Below the pieces are notes generated by a model that worked only from the letters and a program-made list of their open reading frames with translations, ran no database searches and had not been told where the DNA came from. The position numbers and the translations under genes were made by a program. A stretch of 64,000 nucleotides of DNA. It comes from Rhodospirillales bacterium URHD0017. GTDB taxonomy: Bacteria > Pseudomonadota > Alphaproteobacteria > Reyranellales > Reyranellaceae. Positions 43,694 through 53,966 of this stretch are shown here, piece after piece; the first letter of the stretch is position 1; every line of letters begins with the position of its first letter. Location of the stretch: positions 77,581 through 141,580 of the forward strand of contig FODP01000006.1 in NCBI GenBank assembly GCA_900110395.1, written 5' to 3'.

Positions 43694-44557
43694 TCACACA
43701 GGGCCGGGCGTCGCATCGCCCGGACCGCGTTTCTTGAGATAGAGCTTGTCCGGCAATCGTAGATCGACGACGCCGAATTCGCGCGAGAGCAATTTGTGTT
43801 TGTCGTCGAGCTTCACCAGCTGCTGGAGGGCGGCGACCGCATCCTCCTCGGGCAGCCAGATCTCGACGCCGTTGTTGAGCACCAGGTTCCAGCGCCGGTG
43901 GCCGACCCAGACGGCGGAGCGCAATTCGCGGGCAACCGCAGGCTCGTAAGCCAGCAGCAGCAGCAGCTCGCCGACATGCTCGGGGGCGCCGGGGCCTCCC
44001 AGCAGCAGCAGCTTCTCCGCGCCCGGCGGCATGCGGCTGGCGCGCACGGTGCGGCCGTCGCGGTCGATCAGCGTGTACTCGTCGCCGTTCTGCCAGATGG
44101 CGACAGCGCGGCGCTCGACCAGTACGACATAGAGGGTGTCGGGCAGGCGGCGTTCGACGGTGGCGCTGGCCACCCAGTCGATCGCCTCGAGCCGCTGGCG
44201 CGAGGCCTGCAGGTCGATGCCGAGCAGCGAATCGCCCGCCTTGACGCCGAGCGCGCCTAAAATGGCGCTGCGTTCGACATAGTCGCGGCCCTCGACCGTG
44301 ACATCGACCAGCTTGAAGGGCGTGACGGCGCCGACGATGGCGAGACCGATCGCGTCCACCTTGTTGCGCGCCTCGACCAGCCAGCCTTCATGCCAAGCCC
44401 ACCAGCCACCTGCCCCGCCGGTGCCCAACAGCAGCACGATCAGGCCGAGCAGCAGCGGCTGGCGCCAGAACGGACGGCCGATCTTCTTGATCGGCGCGCG
44501 CTTCTTGCGGCGGTCGTAGTCGCGCCGGCGCGGGGCTTCCCTGGGATCCGCCTTCAT
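43694..44557 (-). CDS. ftsQ: Cell division protein FtsQ
   Basis: A 287-residue bitopic division protein. It has a basic cytosolic tail (REAPRRRDYDRRKKRAPIKK), one membrane helix (LLLGLIVLLLGTGGAGGWWAW), the POTRA domain (FKLVDVTVEGRDYVERSAIL) and the FtsQ beta domain (TLYVVLVERRAVAIW, WNLVLNNGVEIWLPE). It links FtsB/FtsL to the divisome in the periplasm. Its ATG at 44557 overlaps the ddl stop (ATGA). A much longer open frame passes through ddl in a different frame and is not the gene. Confidence 0.93.
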   Translation of the reverse strand: MKADPREAPRRRDYDRRKKRAPIKKIGRPFWRQPLLLGLIVLLLGTGGAGGWWAWHEGWLVEARNKVDAIGLAIVGAVTPFKLVDVTVEGRDYVERSAILGALGVKAGDSLLGIDLQASRQRLEAIDWVASATVERRLPDTLYVVLVERRAVAIWQNGDEYTLIDRDGRTVRASRMPPGAEKLLLLGGPGAPEHVGELLLLLAYEPAVARELRSAVWVGHRRWNLVLNNGVEIWLPEEDAVAALQQLVKLDDKHKLLSREFGVVDLRLPDKLYLKKRGPGDATPGPV

Positions 44558-45486
44558 GCCGGATGCCTCGCATTGTCGACCATCCAGGTCATGAGCTGCG
44601 GCCAGGAGATGCCGGCCCACTTGGCCTGCTCGGGCGCCAGCGACAGCGGCGTCATGCCGGGCTGGGTGTTGATCTCGAGCACCACCAGGCCGCTGGTGTC
44701 GGGCTTGGAATCGTCCCAGCGCAAGTCGGTGCGCGTCAGGCCGCTGCAGCCCAGCCCCTCGTGCGCCATCAGCGCCCAATCCTTGGCCAGCTCGTAGACC
44801 TCGGCCGGGATCGGCGCCGGCACGAGATGCTCGGTGACGCCTTCGGTGTACTTGGCTTCGTAGTCGTAGAAACGCGTGCGCGGGCGCAGCTCGGTGACGG
44901 CAATCGGCTTGTCGCCCATCACAGCGACGGTGAGCTCGCGACCCGGCACGAACTTCTCGACCAGGACGCGATCGCCGAACTTTGCCTCCGCGAGCTCCAC
45001 CGCGGCAAGATTGTCGCCCTCGCGTACGATGTGCACGCCGACGCTGGAACCCTGGTCGATCGGCTTCACGACATAGGGGCGGGGCATGGGATCGCCCCAG
45101 GCAAGCGACTGGCGTTCGATCACCCGGCCTTCGGCGACGCGTATGCCGAGCGAAGTGAAGATGTGGCGCGTCATCGGCTTGTCCATGGCGATGGCCGACG
45201 GCAGCACGCCGGAATGGGTGTAGGGCACAGCCAGGACTTCCAGCACCCCCTGGATGCAGCCGTCCTCGCCGTATTTGCCGTGCAGGGCGTTGAACACCAC
45301 GTCCGGACCGCCGCCGGCCGCCGGCCGCAGGAACTCGATCAGCGCGCGCAGGTCGCGCTTCACATCGTACTCGATCACCTGATGGCCGCCCTCGCGCAGA
45401 CCTTCGGCGCAGGCCTTGCCGCTCACCAGCGAGACCTCGCGCTCGGGCGACCAGCCGCCCATCAGGACCGCTACTTTCCGGCTCAT
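44554..45486 (-). CDS. ddl: D-alanine-D-alanine ligase
   Basis: A 310-residue ATP-grasp enzyme joining two D-alanines for the peptidoglycan stem. VAVLMGGWSPEREVSLVSG opens the protein; FNALHGKYGEDGCIQGVLE, KPIDQGSSVGV and LEINTQPGMTPLSL (magnesium ligands) follow. The length is typical of DdlB. Its ATG at 45486 overlaps the murB stop and its stop overlaps the ftsQ start. Confidence 0.96.
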   Translation of the reverse strand: MSRKVAVLMGGWSPEREVSLVSGKACAEGLREGGHQVIEYDVKRDLRALIEFLRPAAGGGPDVVFNALHGKYGEDGCIQGVLEVLAVPYTHSGVLPSAIAMDKPMTRHIFTSLGIRVAEGRVIERQSLAWGDPMPRPYVVKPIDQGSSVGVHIVREGDNLAAVELAEAKFGDRVLVEKFVPGRELTVAVMGDKPIAVTELRPRTRFYDYEAKYTEGVTEHLVPAPIPAEVYELAKDWALMAHEGLGCSGLTRTDLRWDDSKPDTSGLVVLEINTQPGMTPLSLAPEQAKWAGISWPQLMTWMVDNARHPA

Positions 45487-46397
45487 TGGAACTCTCCGAG
45501 GCGGCGGATCTCCCAGTCGAGCCGCACGCCACTCTTGTCGAATACGCGCCGGCGCACCTCCTCGCCCAGCTTCTCGATGTCGGAAGCGGTGGCAGCGCCG
45601 GTGTTGATCAGGAAATTCGTGTGCTTCTCCGAGACCTGCGCGCCGCCGACCTTGAGGCCGCGGCAGCCGGCGGCATCGATCAGCTCCCACGCCTTGTGCC
45701 CGGGCGGGTTGGCGAAGGTCGAGCCGCCGGTGCGGCTGCGCGGCTGTGAATCGGCGCGCGCGCCGTCGATCTCACTGATGCGCCGCGCGATCGCGAGCTG
45801 GTCGCCAGGAGCCGCCCTGAGGCGTGCCGATGTGAAGATCCAGTCGGCCGGCGCAGCGCTGTGCCGGTAGGAAAGGCCGAGTTCGGCCGGCGTCACGGCA
45901 AACACCCTGCCGGCGCGATCGACCGCTTCGGCCAAGATCAGCACTTCGGCCAGTTCGCCGCCATAGGCGCCGGCGTTGGTCGGGAACGCACCGCCGATCG
46001 TGCCGGGGATGCCGCTCAAGAATTCCAGGCCGGCCAGCGAATGCTCGTGGGCCGTCAGCGCTACGTTGAGATCGGGCGCGCCGGCGCCGGCCACGACCTC
46101 GTGGCCGTCGACGGTGATGCCAGTGAAGCCGCGCAACAGGCGGATGACCACGCCTCGGATACCGCCATCGCGGACGATCACGTTCGAGCCCACGCCCAGC
46201 ACGGTGACCGGCACGTCGGCCGGAAGCGCCGCGAGGAACGTCGCGAGATCCTCGACGTCGGCCGGCCGGAACAGCACTTCGGCAGGGCCGCCCGTGGCGA
46301 ACCAGGTCTGCGGTCCCAACGGGGCATCGGCCGTAATGCGGCCGCGCGGCTTGGGCAGCCGGTCGATCAGGTGAGGACGGGCAGCCACCGCCATCAT
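45483..46397 (-). CDS. murB: UDP-N-acetylenolpyruvoylglucosamine reductase
   Basis: A 304-residue FAD enzyme that reduces the enolpyruvyl group to give UDP-N-acetylmuramate. The FAD-binding [20 protein letters not shown] and [23 protein letters not shown] are characteristic; [10 protein letters not shown] carries the catalytic Ser and marks the type II subgroup lacking the Tyr loop. The double ATG overlaps the murC stop. It is the 12th gene in the coupled series. Confidence 0.96.
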   Translation of the reverse strand: MMAVAARPHLIDRLPKPRGRITADAPLGPQTWFATGGPAEVLFRPADVEDLATFLAALPADVPVTVLGVGSNVIVRDGGIRGVVIRLLRGFTGITVDGHEVVAGAGAPDLNVALTAHEHSLAGLEFLSGIPGTIGGAFPTNAGAYGGELAEVLILAEAVDRAGRVFAVTPAELGLSYRHSAAPADWIFTSARLRAAPGDQLAIARRISEIDGARADSQPRSRTGGSTFANPPGHKAWELIDAAGCRGLKVGGAQVSEKHTNFLINTGAATASDIEKLGEEVRRRVFDKSGVRLDWEIRRLGEFQ

Positions 46398-47863
46398 GCC
46401 GCCGTCCCTGGACCGTGATCGTTGGCGATCGACCGCGGCCCCGCCTGGTCGGCCGCGATCTGCTGCAACTGGCCGGGCAGCGCATGCGCCCAGGCCGTGA
46501 CGTTGCCGGCGCCGAGGCAGACCACGACGTCGCCCGGCCGTGCCATCTGCCAGATCAGGCCCGGCAGGTCGCCCGGTGCACCAAGCGCCGACACGTCGCG
46601 ATGGCCGGCGCGCTGCACCAGGCTCACCAGCATGTCGCGATTGACGCCTTCGATCGGCGCCTCACCGGCGGCATAGACGTCGGCGATCAGGACGGCGTCG
46701 GCGTCGGCGAAGCAGGTCGCGAAGTCGTCGCGCAGGCCGCCGAGCCGGGTGTAGCGATGCGGCTGCATGACGGCGATCACCCGGCCCGAACCGCCATAGG
46801 CCTGGCGGGCAGCGCGCAGCGTGACGGCGATCTCGACGGGATGATGGCCGTAATCGTCGATCACGGTGATGCCGTGCGCCTCGCCGGTCTTGGTGAAGCG
46901 CCGCTTGACGCCGCCGAAGGAGGCCAGCGCGCGGCGGATCGTTTCGTCGGGCAGGCCCATCTCCTGGGCCACGGCGATGGCGGCCAGCGCATTCTGCACG
47001 TTGTGCTGGCCGAACATCGGCAGGCGCAGGTCGACGATGGTGCGCGATTCGTTGGTCGCGCGGTTTTCGATCGTGACGTCGAAGTCGGCGCCGCCGCGGT
47101 CGAGCTTGAGGTTGATGGCGCGGACATCGGCGTTGGCGCCGATGCCGTAGGTGATGAGGCGGCGGTCGGCGATGCGCGGGATCAGCGCCTGGACCTCGGG
47201 ATGATCGGTGCACAGCACGGCAAAGCCGTAGAACGGGATGTTCTCGACGAAGCGCACGAAGGCGTCGCGCAGCGCGTCGAACGTGCCGTAGTGGTCGAGA
47301 TGCTCGGGATCGACGTTGGTGACCACGGCGATGACCGCGGGCAGGCGCAGGAACGAGCCGTCCGATTCGTCGGATTCGACCACCATCCAGTCGCCGCCGC
47401 CCAGCCGGGCGTTGGTACCGTAGGCGTTGATGATGCCGCCGTTGATGACCGTGGGATCGAGCCCGCCGGCATCGAGCATGGCGGCGACCATCGAGGTCGT
47501 CGTCGTCTTGCCGTGGGTGCCGCCGATCGCCACCGACCATTTCAGGCGCATCAGCTCGCCCAGCATCTCGGCGCGGCGCACCACCGGCAGCAGTCGGGCG
47601 CGGGCGGCCAGCACTTCGGGATTGTCCTTCTTGACCGCGCTCGAGACGACCACGACCTGGGCGCTGCCGAGGTTGTCGGCGCGATGGCCGATCGCGACCT
47701 TGATGCCGATCTCCTGCAGCCGGCGCGTGATCGCGCCATCGGCGATGTCGCTGCCCTGCACCTTGTAGCCGAGATTGTGCAGCACCTCGGCGATGCCCGA
47801 CATGCCGATGCCGCCGATGCCGACGAAGTGGATCATTCCGAGATCGAGCGGCATTGCCCTCAT
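46394..47863 (-). CDS. murC: UDP-N-acetylmuramate-L-alanine ligase
   Basis: A 489-residue Mur ligase adding L-Ala to UDP-MurNAc. The N-terminal Rossmann part is [19 protein letters not shown]; the ATP site is [27 protein letters not shown] is specific to MurC. The ATG at 47863 overlaps the murG stop (ATGA); a second ATG nine bases on is also possible. Confidence 0.96.
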   Translation of the reverse strand: MRAMPLDLGMIHFVGIGGIGMSGIAEVLHNLGYKVQGSDIADGAITRRLQEIGIKVAIGHRADNLGSAQVVVVSSAVKKDNPEVLAARARLLPVVRRAEMLGELMRLKWSVAIGGTHGKTTTTSMVAAMLDAGGLDPTVINGGIINAYGTNARLGGGDWMVVESDESDGSFLRLPAVIAVVTNVDPEHLDHYGTFDALRDAFVRFVENIPFYGFAVLCTDHPEVQALIPRIADRRLITYGIGANADVRAINLKLDRGGADFDVTIENRATNESRTIVDLRLPMFGQHNVQNALAAIAVAQEMGLPDETIRRALASFGGVKRRFTKTGEAHGITVIDDYGHHPVEIAVTLRAARQAYGGSGRVIAVMQPHRYTRLGGLRDDFATCFADADAVLIADVYAAGEAPIEGVNRDMLVSLVQRAGHRDVSALGAPGDLPGLIWQMARPGDVVVCLGAGNVTAWAHALPGQLQQIAADQAGPRSIANDHGPGTAA

Positions 47864-48960
47864 GCGGCAGCTCCTGTCATTTCCCCGACCAGATCGGCAA
47901 GACGCGCCGCCGCGTCCGGCCGGCCGGCCGCGTGGGCGGCCGTCGCCATCTTGGTCAGAAGGTGCGGTTGTTCGAACAAGGTCGCGAGATGCCTGGCCAG
48001 CGCCGCGGCCGTGAACTCGGCGTGTGGCATCACGATGCAGGCGCCCGCCGCCTCGAAGGCCCGGGCATTGGCGGTCTGGTGATCATCGGCGGCATAGGGA
48101 TAGGGCACCAGGATCGACGGCCGACCGATGGTCGCGAGCTCGGCCACGGTCGAGGCGCCGGCGCGGCCGATCACCAGATGCGCCGCCGCCAGACGCTGCG
48201 GCAGGTCGGAGAAGAACGGCGCCAGCTCGACGACGACGCCGCCGCGCGTGTAGCGCTGGCGCACCTTGTCGAAATCCTCCGAACGGCATTGCTGGACCAG
48301 GCGGATGCGCGAGCGCAACGCCTGCGGCAACGAGAGGATCGCCTCGGGTACGACCTGGCTGAACGAGGTCGCCCCCTGGCTGCCGCCGAACACCACCAGA
48401 TCGATGACGCGGCCTGCGGCCGGTGCGCGATAGGGCTGTTCGCGCAGCACACGCACCGTCTCGCGCACCGGATTGCCGACCAGGCGGGCGCGGCCATCGC
48501 CGTCGGCGATGAAGCGGGTGTGGTCGAACGACGTGGCGATGCGCTCGACGCCACCCAGCACCATGCGGTTGGCCCGGCCCAGCACGGCGTTCTGCTCGTG
48601 CAGCATCGCCGGCAGGCGGCGCAGGCGGGCGGCTACCATGGTCGGCACGCAGGCATAGCCGCCGAAGCCGACGACGGCCGAGGGGCCGATGCGGCCGAGC
48701 GCCAGCCAGGCATCGAACAGGCCGAGCCCGAGGGACATCATGGCCTTGAGACGCTGGCCCAGCGACCCGCTGGGGCTGGCCGAATGGATGTAGTGGATCG
48801 GCCGATGCGACAGCGCCCCTTGCCATTGGCGGCCGCGCGAATCGGTGACCAGGGTGAACGGCACGCCGCGCGCCTCGAGCTCGCCGGCCAGCGCCTCGGC
48901 AGGGAACACGTGCCCGCCGGTGCCGCCCGCTGCCAGGACCACGGGGCGCAGCTCAGCCAT
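47860..48960 (-). CDS. murG: N-acetylglucosaminyl transferase MurG
   Basis: A 366-residue peripheral membrane GT-B enzyme that converts lipid I to lipid II. The N-terminal loop [15 protein letters not shown] binds the acceptor; GFGGYACVP and [13 protein letters not shown] are conserved; [14 protein letters not shown] and [11 protein letters not shown] bind UDP-GlcNAc. The start ATG at 48960 overlaps the ftsW stop in TGATG. A longer frame upstream lies within ftsW. Confidence 0.96.
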   Translation of the reverse strand: MAELRPVVLAAGGTGGHVFPAEALAGELEARGVPFTLVTDSRGRQWQGALSHRPIHYIHSASPSGSLGQRLKAMMSLGLGLFDAWLALGRIGPSAVVGFGGYACVPTMVAARLRRLPAMLHEQNAVLGRANRMVLGGVERIATSFDHTRFIADGDGRARLVGNPVRETVRVLREQPYRAPAAGRVIDLVVFGGSQGATSFSQVVPEAILSLPQALRSRIRLVQQCRSEDFDKVRQRYTRGGVVVELAPFFSDLPQRLAAAHLVIGRAGASTVAELATIGRPSILVPYPYAADDHQTANARAFEAAGACIVMPHAEFTAAALARHLATLFEQPHLLTKMATAAHAAGRPDAAARLADLVGEMTGAAA

Positions 48961-50087
48961 CACACCGCCTCCCGCAAGCCGGCATGCTCGCGCGTCAGCG
49001 ACAGCATCATGCCGAGGCAGATCGCCATCGCCAGCGCCGAGGAGCCGCCATAGGAGATGAACGGCAGGGTCATGCCCTTCGCCGGAATGAGCTGGATGGT
49101 CGAGGCCATGTTGATGGCGGCCTGCAGGCCGAACTGCACGGCAAGGCCGGTGGCGGCCAGGGTGATGAACAGGCTGGTCTCCTTCGAGGCGCGCGACATC
49201 GAGCGCATGGTGACGAAGGCGAACAGCGCCAGGATCATCAGGCAGACGACCAGGCCGAATTCCTCGCCAGCCACCGCCATCACGAAATCGGTGTGGGCGT
49301 CCGGAAGCTGGGCCTTGACCGTGCCCTCGCCCGGCCCGCGGCCGAACAGCGAGCCGTTCATGAAGGCGTCGAGCGAGGTGTTGACCTGGTAGTTGTCGCC
49401 TGACGAGGGATCGAGGAAGCGGTCGAAGCGGCTGCGCACGTGGTTGAAGGTGAAATAGGCGCCGACCAGCGCGCCGGCGCCGCCGATCACGCCGAAGGCG
49501 GCGACCCACATCGGCAGGCCGACGACGAAGAGCTGGGCGGCCCATACCAGCGCCACCACGATGCTCATGCCGAGGTCGGGCTGCATCACCAGCAGCGCCA
49601 GCACGCCGCCGACCAGCAGGGTCGACAAGATGTAGCCCGGCGCCCGCCGCTCGGCGCGGCTTTGCGCCAGCAGCCAGGCCGAGATCACGGCCAAGCTCGG
49701 CTTGACGAACTCCGAGGGCTGCACGCTCGACAGGCCGGGCACCGAGATCCAGCGCCGCGCGCCCTTGATCTCGACGCCGATGACGAAGGTTGCGGCGAGC
49801 AGCAGCACGCTGCCGCAGAACACCAGCAGCGCCAGCCGCCTGATGTGGCGCGGCGAGGCGAGCGAAATCGCCAGCATCAGCATCAGCGCCAGCGGCAGGA
49901 AGAAGAACTGGCGCTTGGCGAAGACGAAGGAATCGGCGCCGATGCGCTCGGCGGCGGGCGGCGAGGCGGCGAGCGTCAGCATGACGCCGAAGGCGATGAT
50001 GCCCAGGATGGCGCCCAGCGACCAGCGGTCGACGGTCCACCACCACTGGCCGATCACGCTGCGGTCGTCGCGCGGTACCTGGATCAC
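48960..50087 (-). CDS. ftsW: Septal peptidoglycan polymerase FtsW
   Basis: A 375-residue SEDS-family glycosyltransferase with about ten helices that polymerises lipid II at the septum together with FtsI. GARRWISVPGLSSVQPSEFVK and later DFVMAVAGEEFG and GMTLPFISYGGSS are the family motifs. I choose the GTG at 50087 (GTGATCCAG), with GGGGAG upstream and a GTGA overlap with the murD stop; an upstream extension has no family similarity. Confidence 0.95.
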   Translation of the reverse strand: MIQVPRDDRSVIGQWWWTVDRWSLGAILGIIAFGVMLTLAASPPAAERIGADSFVFAKRQFFFLPLALMLMLAISLASPRHIRRLALLVFCGSVLLLAATFVIGVEIKGARRWISVPGLSSVQPSEFVKPSLAVISAWLLAQSRAERRAPGYILSTLLVGGVLALLVMQPDLGMSIVVALVWAAQLFVVGLPMWVAAFGVIGGAGALVGAYFTFNHVRSRFDRFLDPSSGDNYQVNTSLDAFMNGSLFGRGPGEGTVKAQLPDAHTDFVMAVAGEEFGLVVCLMILALFAFVTMRSMSRASKETSLFITLAATGLAVQFGLQAAINMASTIQLIPAKGMTLPFISYGGSSALAMAICLGMMLSLTREHAGLREAV

Positions 50088-51469
50088 GCTGCTCTCCCCA
50101 AAACCTGTGCGCCCGGCAGGGCGCGCGCCATGGCGCGGAACGCATCGCCACGGTGCTCGTAGCTCTTCCACTGGTCCCACGAGGCGCAGGCCGGCGACAG
50201 CAGGACCACGGCGATATCTTTCGCCTCGCGCTGCGCACGCTCATGCGCGGCGTCGAGCGCCGATTTGAGGTCGCCGCAGCGGCTGTAGGCGATCTTGCCC
50301 TCGAGCTGGCCGGCGAACAGCTCGGTCGCCTCGCCGATCAGGAAGGCATGGCGGATGCGCTCGAACCACGGCGCGAGCGGCGCCACGCCGCCCTCCTTCG
50401 CCTGGCCGCCCAGGATCCAGTAGATGTCATGATAGGACGACAGCGCGCGCGCCGTGGCGTCGGCGTTGGTCGCCTTGCTGTCGTTGACGTAGACGACGTT
50501 GCCCACCGCCGCGACGCGCTCCTGGCGATGCGGCAGCCCGGGATAGCTCGTCAGGCCGGCGACGATCTGCTCACGCGGCACGCCGAGCCAGCGGCAGGCC
50601 GCCCAGGCGCAGGCGGCGTTCTGCGCATTGTGGTCGCCCGGCAAGGTCGGCACGTCGGCGAAATCGACGTTGTAGCCGTCGGCATCGACCAGCATGCCGG
50701 CGCGAAACGAGATGCCGCCGGCGATCGGGCTCTCGAGCTTGACCGGCACCGCCGCGATGCCGCGCTTGATCAGCTTGGCATAGACGGCACGCGAGGGCTC
50801 GTCGTCGACGCCGATCACCGCGCAATCGCGGATCTGCTGGCGGGCGAAGATGTTCTCTTTGGCGGCGACATAACCCGCGAGATCGCCATGGCGGTCGATG
50901 TGGTCGGGCGTGATGTTGAGCCACACCGCGACATGGGCATGGAAGGTTTCCAGCAGCTCCAGCTGGTAGGACGACAGTTCCAGCACGTACACGCCTTCGG
51001 CGCCGAGCGGTGCGAGATCGAGCGCACCGCGGCCGATATTGCCGCCGACCTCGCAGCGCACGCCGGCCTGGGTGAGGATATGGCCGATCAGCGCCGTCGT
51101 CGTCGACTTGCCGTTGGTACCGGTGATGGCGACGTACATCGCCTCGTCCTGGGCTTTGGCCAGCAGTTCGACGTCGCAGATGATCTTCTTGCCGGCGGCG
51201 CGCGCCGCAGCGGCCACGGGATGCGGCTTGGGGAAGGTGCTGGGGATGCCCGGGCTGATGACCAGCGTGGTGATGCGCGACCAGTCGACGCCCGCGGGGT
51301 TCGCGACGTTCAAGCCCGCCGCCGCCGCGGCATCGCGCGAGGCGGCGTTGTCGTCCCAGCAGATGTAGTCGATGCCGGCCGCCTTCAGGGCGCGTCCGGT
51401 CGCCATGCCGGAGCGCGCGAGCCCCAGCACGACGAACGACGAACCTTTCAGGATGCCGAGATCGATCAT
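50084..51469 (-). CDS. murD: UDP-N-acetylmuramoylalanine-D-glutamate ligase
   Basis: A 461-residue Mur ligase adding D-Glu. FVVLGLARSGMATGRAL forms the N-terminal Rossmann loop; VAITGTNGKSTTTALIGHIL is the ATP site; LSPACASWDQWKSYEHRGDAF is the MurD-specific C-terminal motif. It starts four bases after the mraY stop and overlaps ftsW. Confidence 0.96.
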   Translation of the reverse strand: MIDLGILKGSSFVVLGLARSGMATGRALKAAGIDYICWDDNAASRDAAAAAGLNVANPAGVDWSRITTLVISPGIPSTFPKPHPVAAAARAAGKKIICDVELLAKAQDEAMYVAITGTNGKSTTTALIGHILTQAGVRCEVGGNIGRGALDLAPLGAEGVYVLELSSYQLELLETFHAHVAVWLNITPDHIDRHGDLAGYVAAKENIFARQQIRDCAVIGVDDEPSRAVYAKLIKRGIAAVPVKLESPIAGGISFRAGMLVDADGYNVDFADVPTLPGDHNAQNAACAWAACRWLGVPREQIVAGLTSYPGLPHRQERVAAVGNVVYVNDSKATNADATARALSSYHDIYWILGGQAKEGGVAPLAPWFERIRHAFLIGEATELFAGQLEGKIAYSRCGDLKSALDAAHERAQREAKDIAVVLLSPACASWDQWKSYEHRGDAFRAMARALPGAQVLGRAA

Positions 51470-51473
51470 CCGC

Positions 51474-52562
51474 TCACCTCAACTTCAGGGTGGCGAGGCC
51501 GGCCATCGCCAGGATGGCGGCGATGATCCAGAAACGGAAGACGATGGTGGGCTCGGCCCAGCCCTTCTGCTCGAAATGATGATGCAGCGGCGCCATGCGG
51601 AAGACGCGGCGACCGGTCCATTTGTAGGACACGACCTGGACGATCACCGACACGGTCTCGAGCACGAACAGGCCGCCCACGATCGCCAGCACGATCTCGT
51701 GCTTGGTGACGACGGCGACCGCGCCCAGCGCGCCGCCGATGGCGAGCGAGCCGGTGTCGCCCATGAACACCATGGCCGGCGGGGCGTTGAACCACAGGAA
51801 ACCGAGGCCGGCGCCGATCAGCGCGGCCAGCAGCACGGCGAGCTCTCCCGAGCGCGGCACGTGGTGGAGATAGAGGTAGTTGGTGAGGATGGTGTTGCCG
51901 ACGACGTAGGCGATCAGGCCGAACACCGCCGAGGCCATGATCACCGGACCAATGGCGAGGCCGTCGAGGCCGTCGGTCAGGTTGACGGCGTTGGAGGCGC
52001 CCACCATCACCAGGGTGCCGAAGGCCAGGAAGCCCAGCAGCCCCAACGGCAACAGCACGTCCTTCAGGAACGGCAATGCCAGCATGTAACGCAGGGACGC
52101 GGGTGAAGCCTGGGCGATCAGGTAGGTCGCCAGGACCCCGACCACGATCGATATCACGATCTTGATCTTGCCCGGCACGCCCTTGGGATTCTTCTTGGTG
52201 ACCTTGAGGAAGTCGTCCCAGAAGCCGACCGCGCCGAAGGCCAGGGTGATGGCGAGCACGATCCAGACATAGCGGTTGGTGAGATCGGCCCACAGCAGCG
52301 TGGCCACCGTGAGCGTGATCAGGATCAGAAGCCCACCCATGGTGGGCGTGCCCTTCTTGGTGAGATGGGTAGCCGGGCCGTCGTGGCGGATCGGCTGGCC
52401 CTGCGCCTGCTTGCTGCGCAGCCAGCGGATCAGCCCGCCGCCGATCACGAAGCTCAGCACCAGCGCCGTCAAGAACGCCGCGATCGACCGGAACGTCAGA
52501 TAGCGAAAGATGTTGAACGGGGTGAAGACGTCCGCCAGCGGATAGAGGAGATTGTAGAACAT
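51474..52562 (-). CDS. mraY: Phospho-MurNAc-pentapeptide transferase MraY
   Basis: A 362-residue polytopic membrane enzyme that makes lipid I from undecaprenyl phosphate. Key segments: [21 protein letters not shown] (catalytic Asp pair region), [13 protein letters not shown] and the histidine loop [15 protein letters not shown]. Its ATG begins directly after the TAG of murF, with no spacer. Confidence 0.97.
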   Translation of the reverse strand: MFYNLLYPLADVFTPFNIFRYLTFRSIAAFLTALVLSFVIGGGLIRWLRSKQAQGQPIRHDGPATHLTKKGTPTMGGLLILITLTVATLLWADLTNRYVWIVLAITLAFGAVGFWDDFLKVTKKNPKGVPGKIKIVISIVVGVLATYLIAQASPASLRYMLALPFLKDVLLPLGLLGFLAFGTLVMVGASNAVNLTDGLDGLAIGPVIMASAVFGLIAYVVGNTILTNYLYLHHVPRSGELAVLLAALIGAGLGFLWFNAPPAMVFMGDTGSLAIGGALGAVAVVTKHEIVLAIVGGLFVLETVSVIVQVVSYKWTGRRVFRMAPLHHHFEQKGWAEPTIVFRFWIIAAILAMAGLATLKLR

Positions 52563-53966
52563 CTAGCGTCCTACCTCGCCGCCGCTGGCCGCCAGGATGG
52601 CGTCGACGACATGCTTCATTCTTGAACCCAGCGAACCCTTCACCGCGATCACATCTCCTGCCCGCAACGCCGCCGCGACCTCGCCGGCAAGCGCCATTGA
52701 ATCCGGCCGATGCACGCCACGCTGCGCCGGCTCGAGCTTGCGCCACAGCGCCTCCATGTGCGGCCCGCACAGGAAGACTTGGGCCGCGCCGCTGGCCACA
52801 ACCGCATCAGCGAGCCCGGCGTGGAAGGCGTCGGCGCCCTCGCCCAGCTCGCGCATGTCGCCCAGCGCCAGCAGCCGGCGGCCACCCTTGGCCGGTTCGG
52901 TGCGCGCCAGGATGGCGAGCATGGCGCGAACCGACATCGGGTTGGCGTTGTAGCTCTCGTCCAGAAGCTCGACCGTACCGGTGCCGAACTTCAGGAAGCG
53001 CCGCGCGCCGCGCCCCGGCGAGGCCGACACGCCGGCGAGCGAAGCGGCCGCCTGTTCGACATCCGCGCCCAGCGCCTCGGCGACGGCCAGCGCCGCGATG
53101 CTGTTCAGCACCCAGTGCTCGCCGGCCGCACCCAGCCGATACTCGATGCGGCGGCCATGGATCAAGGCGACAACATCGCTGCCCGAATCCTGCAGGCTGC
53201 AGGAGACAAGCCGTGCCTCGGCCGTCTCGCCGCGACCGAAGCCGACGATGCGCGAGACGCCGAACCGGCGGGCGTGTCCCGCCAGCCGCTCGTAATGCTT
53301 GCCATCGCGATTGAGCACGGCCACTGCACCTTGCGCCATGCCCGCGAACAGGCAGGCCTTTTCGTCGGCGATCGCCTCTTCAGAGCCCATGAAGCCGATA
53401 TGCGCCGGCCCGACATTGGTCACGACGCCGACATGGGCCTCGACCTGGCGGGCCAGCGGCTCGATCTCGCCGGGATGGTTCATGCCGATCTCGAACACGC
53501 CGTAGCGCGCCTCGCGTGGCAGGCGGGCCAGGCTGATGGGCACGCCGACGTGATTGTTGAACGAGGCCGCACTGGCCGAGGTCGGCGCCTGGGCCGACAG
53601 CAGCGCGCGCAAGGCATCCTTGGTGCTGGTCTTGCCGACTGAGCCGGTGACGCTGGCGATGCGGGCCTTGCCGCGCCGACGGCCGGCGCGGCCGAGACCC
53701 TCCAGCGCCTTCATGGTGTCGGGCACGCGGATCAGCGTGCCGCCCGCATTCTCGACATCGCGCGACACGACCGCCGCTGCGGCGCCGCGCTTCATCGCCT
53801 CGGCCACGAAGGCGTGGCCGTCGGTCGTCTCGCCCTTCAGGGCAAAGAACAGGTCGCCCTTGCCGACGGCGCGGCTGTCGAAGGTGACGCCATTCGCCTC
53901 GAACGGCGCAGTGATGACTGCGCCCAGCGCCCGCGCCACTTCGTCGGAAGTCCAGAGCGCGCTCAC
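52563..53966 (-). CDS. murF: UDP-MurNAc-tripeptide D-alanyl-D-alanine ligase
   Basis: A 467-residue Mur ligase adding D-Ala-D-Ala. VTFDSRAVGKGDLFFAL binds the UDP part; SVTGSVGKTSTKD is the ATP loop; FEIGMNHPGEI and LDESYNANPMSV are MurF-specific. The start is a GTG at 53966 overlapping the murE stop as GTGA. A far longer frame upstream lies within murE. Confidence 0.95.
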   Translation of the reverse strand: MSALWTSDEVARALGAVITAPFEANGVTFDSRAVGKGDLFFALKGETTDGHAFVAEAMKRGAAAAVVSRDVENAGGTLIRVPDTMKALEGLGRAGRRRGKARIASVTGSVGKTSTKDALRALLSAQAPTSASAASFNNHVGVPISLARLPREARYGVFEIGMNHPGEIEPLARQVEAHVGVVTNVGPAHIGFMGSEEAIADEKACLFAGMAQGAVAVLNRDGKHYERLAGHARRFGVSRIVGFGRGETAEARLVSCSLQDSGSDVVALIHGRRIEYRLGAAGEHWVLNSIAALAVAEALGADVEQAAASLAGVSASPGRGARRFLKFGTGTVELLDESYNANPMSVRAMLAILARTEPAKGGRRLLALGDMRELGEGADAFHAGLADAVVASGAAQVFLCGPHMEALWRKLEPAQRGVHRPDSMALAGEVAAALRAGDVIAVKGSLGSRMKHVVDAILAASGGEVGR